From assembly GCF_003402975.1 (NCBI RefSeq), contig NZ_QURB01000007.1:62001-126000 (forward strand): 64,000 nucleotides of DNA, given 5' to 3'. Numbering within the stretch: position 1 is the first letter of the stretch; each line of letters begins with the position of its first letter. This DNA is from Brumimicrobium aurantiacum (GTDB lineage: Bacteria; Bacteroidota; Bacteroidia; Flavobacteriales_D; Crocinitomicaceae). Made by a program: the position numbers and the translations under genes. Under the pieces are notes generated by a model. It saw only the letters and a list, made by a program, of their open reading frames with translations. It searched no databases and was not told where the DNA came from. This document shows positions 63,362 through 64,000 of this stretch, one piece after another.

Positions 63362-63994
63362 TTAATAGTTAATCGTATAACTTGTAGTATCAAATGCTTC
63401 ATTGTAAACACTGTCTTCAGCATGAAGGGTCGTATTTCCATACGACCACCAGTAAAACTTCATATAACTCCCGCCACTATTAGGAACGTAAAAAGATGTA
63501 TCTACAACTCCATTAAAAAACTTATTTCCATTCGACCAACAGTTGTCACAATCATTTTTTCCTGATGCTTTTTGTAGTTTTAATTCATCTCCACCGTCAG
63601 AAGGTGAGTTGTTTTTAATGATGAATTTTGTCCATGACTTAGCGTCAATCGTTTTGTTGTACTCATTTGTATTCTCGGTTGATAAATCATCAAACGGAAT
63701 ATTTTGGGACACTTTAAAATAATTGTTCTTTTCAAATGTCATTACAACCTTTTCAAACTTATCTCTTTCTATCGAAGCTTCGTAATTTCCTGAAGCATCA
63801 GTTGTTGTAGATGCTGCCAATTTTTCAACACCATTTCCTAGGGAATAAGTGTATATTTTAACTTCAACATTGTCAAGATTTGAAGCATTTACAGAGGATT
63901 TAATATTCCCTGAAAATTCAAACCCAATTTCGTCTTTATTACATGATGTAAAGATGAGGAGGAGTAGGGAAATGATGTAAAATAGGTATTTCAT
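63362..63994 (-). CDS. Lipoprotein with a carboxypeptidase-regulatory-like beta domain (hypothetical)
   Basis: A 210-residue lipoprotein with a lipobox Cys18 (LLLLIFTSCNKDE). The N-terminal half has the carboxypeptidase-regulatory-like beta pattern (FSGNIKSSVNASNLDNVEV, TTTDASGNYEASIERDKF). The C-terminal half is aromatic-rich with a CDNC pair (KNDCDNCWSNGN, YMKFYWWSYGN). No specific family or role is recognised. It begins 6 bases before the window end. Confidence 0.65.
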   Translation of the reverse strand: MKYLFYIISLLLLIFTSCNKDEIGFEFSGNIKSSVNASNLDNVEVKIYTYSLGNGVEKLAASTTTDASGNYEASIERDKFEKVVMTFEKNNYFKVSQNIPFDDLSTENTNEYNKTIDAKSWTKFIIKNNSPSDGGDELKLQKASGKNDCDNCWSNGNKFFNGVVDTSFYVPNSGGSYMKFYWWSYGNTTLHAEDSVYNEAFDTTSYTINY

Positions 63995-64000
63995 GATTCA

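Overview
This window is ordinary chromosomal DNA from a low-GC member of the Bacteroidota, most likely Flavobacteriales; a Crocinitomicaceae-like genus is a guess. The grounds are: type IX secretion parts (PorV next to a PorU-like C25 protease) and several secreted proteins with T9SS C-terminal sorting domains; promoters of the Bacteroidota type (TAnnTTTG -7 box); typical Bacteroidota families (DUF4290-murA, DUF3127, DUF2279, exonuclease-fused DnaE); and very little Shine-Dalgarno sequence.

Layout. 1-4.6 kb: DUF4290-murA-thioredoxin-like operon, then pssA and an outer-membrane protein on the minus strand. 4.8-11.1 kb: porV and a giant porU-like gene. 11.1-18.3 kb: DnaE with a fused proofreading exonuclease, a DUF4190-like lipoprotein, a PabA/TrpG amidotransferase and a LamG-like T9SS cargo protein. 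18.4-24.1 kb: a hybrid histidine kinase, two tandem PepSY-like exported proteins, a sigma54-type response regulator and a His-rich PepSY-like lipoprotein. 24.1-29.2 kb: tRNA-Arg and tRNA-Leu, each with copies of its own 3' end downstream, around clpS, an EamA transporter, ribD and an M23 peptidase. 29.2-32.5 kb: thrS-infC-rpmI-rplT. 32.8-35.9 kb: a flavin monooxygenase and a decayed accessory patch with a T9SS cargo pseudogene. 35.9-47.7 kb: mostly housekeeping and hypothetical genes (DUF3127 protein, DUF389 protein, RluA-type synthase, M1 peptidase, ruvX, upp, rlmB). 47.9-58.2 kb: ABC exporter, binding-protein-like gene, menD, rhomboid protease, HMA protein, RDD protein, an internally deleted acyl-CoA synthetase and fabF. 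58.5-64 kb: DUF2279 protein, a membrane-YceI fusion, rpsA and a lipoprotein.

How the genes work together. The PorV/PorU pair would handle cargo such as the LamG-like protein and the M1 peptidase. The strongest candidate for an undescribed system is the 18.4-24.1 kb cluster: kinase (with receiver and HPt) to NtrC-type regulator, interleaved with three related small envelope proteins, one carrying a His-rich metal-binding-like segment. Its promoters look like the normal Bacteroidota type, with a 9-bp inverted repeat bracketing the -7 box of the lipoprotein gene. Other points of interest are in-frame gene decay (acyl-CoA synthetase, T9SS cargo), tRNA 3'-end repeats that may mark old integration sites, a 14-C tract, a DnaE whose PHP metal site looks lost, an Asp-type MurA, and an OB-like DUF3127 protein with an SSB-like C-terminal tip.
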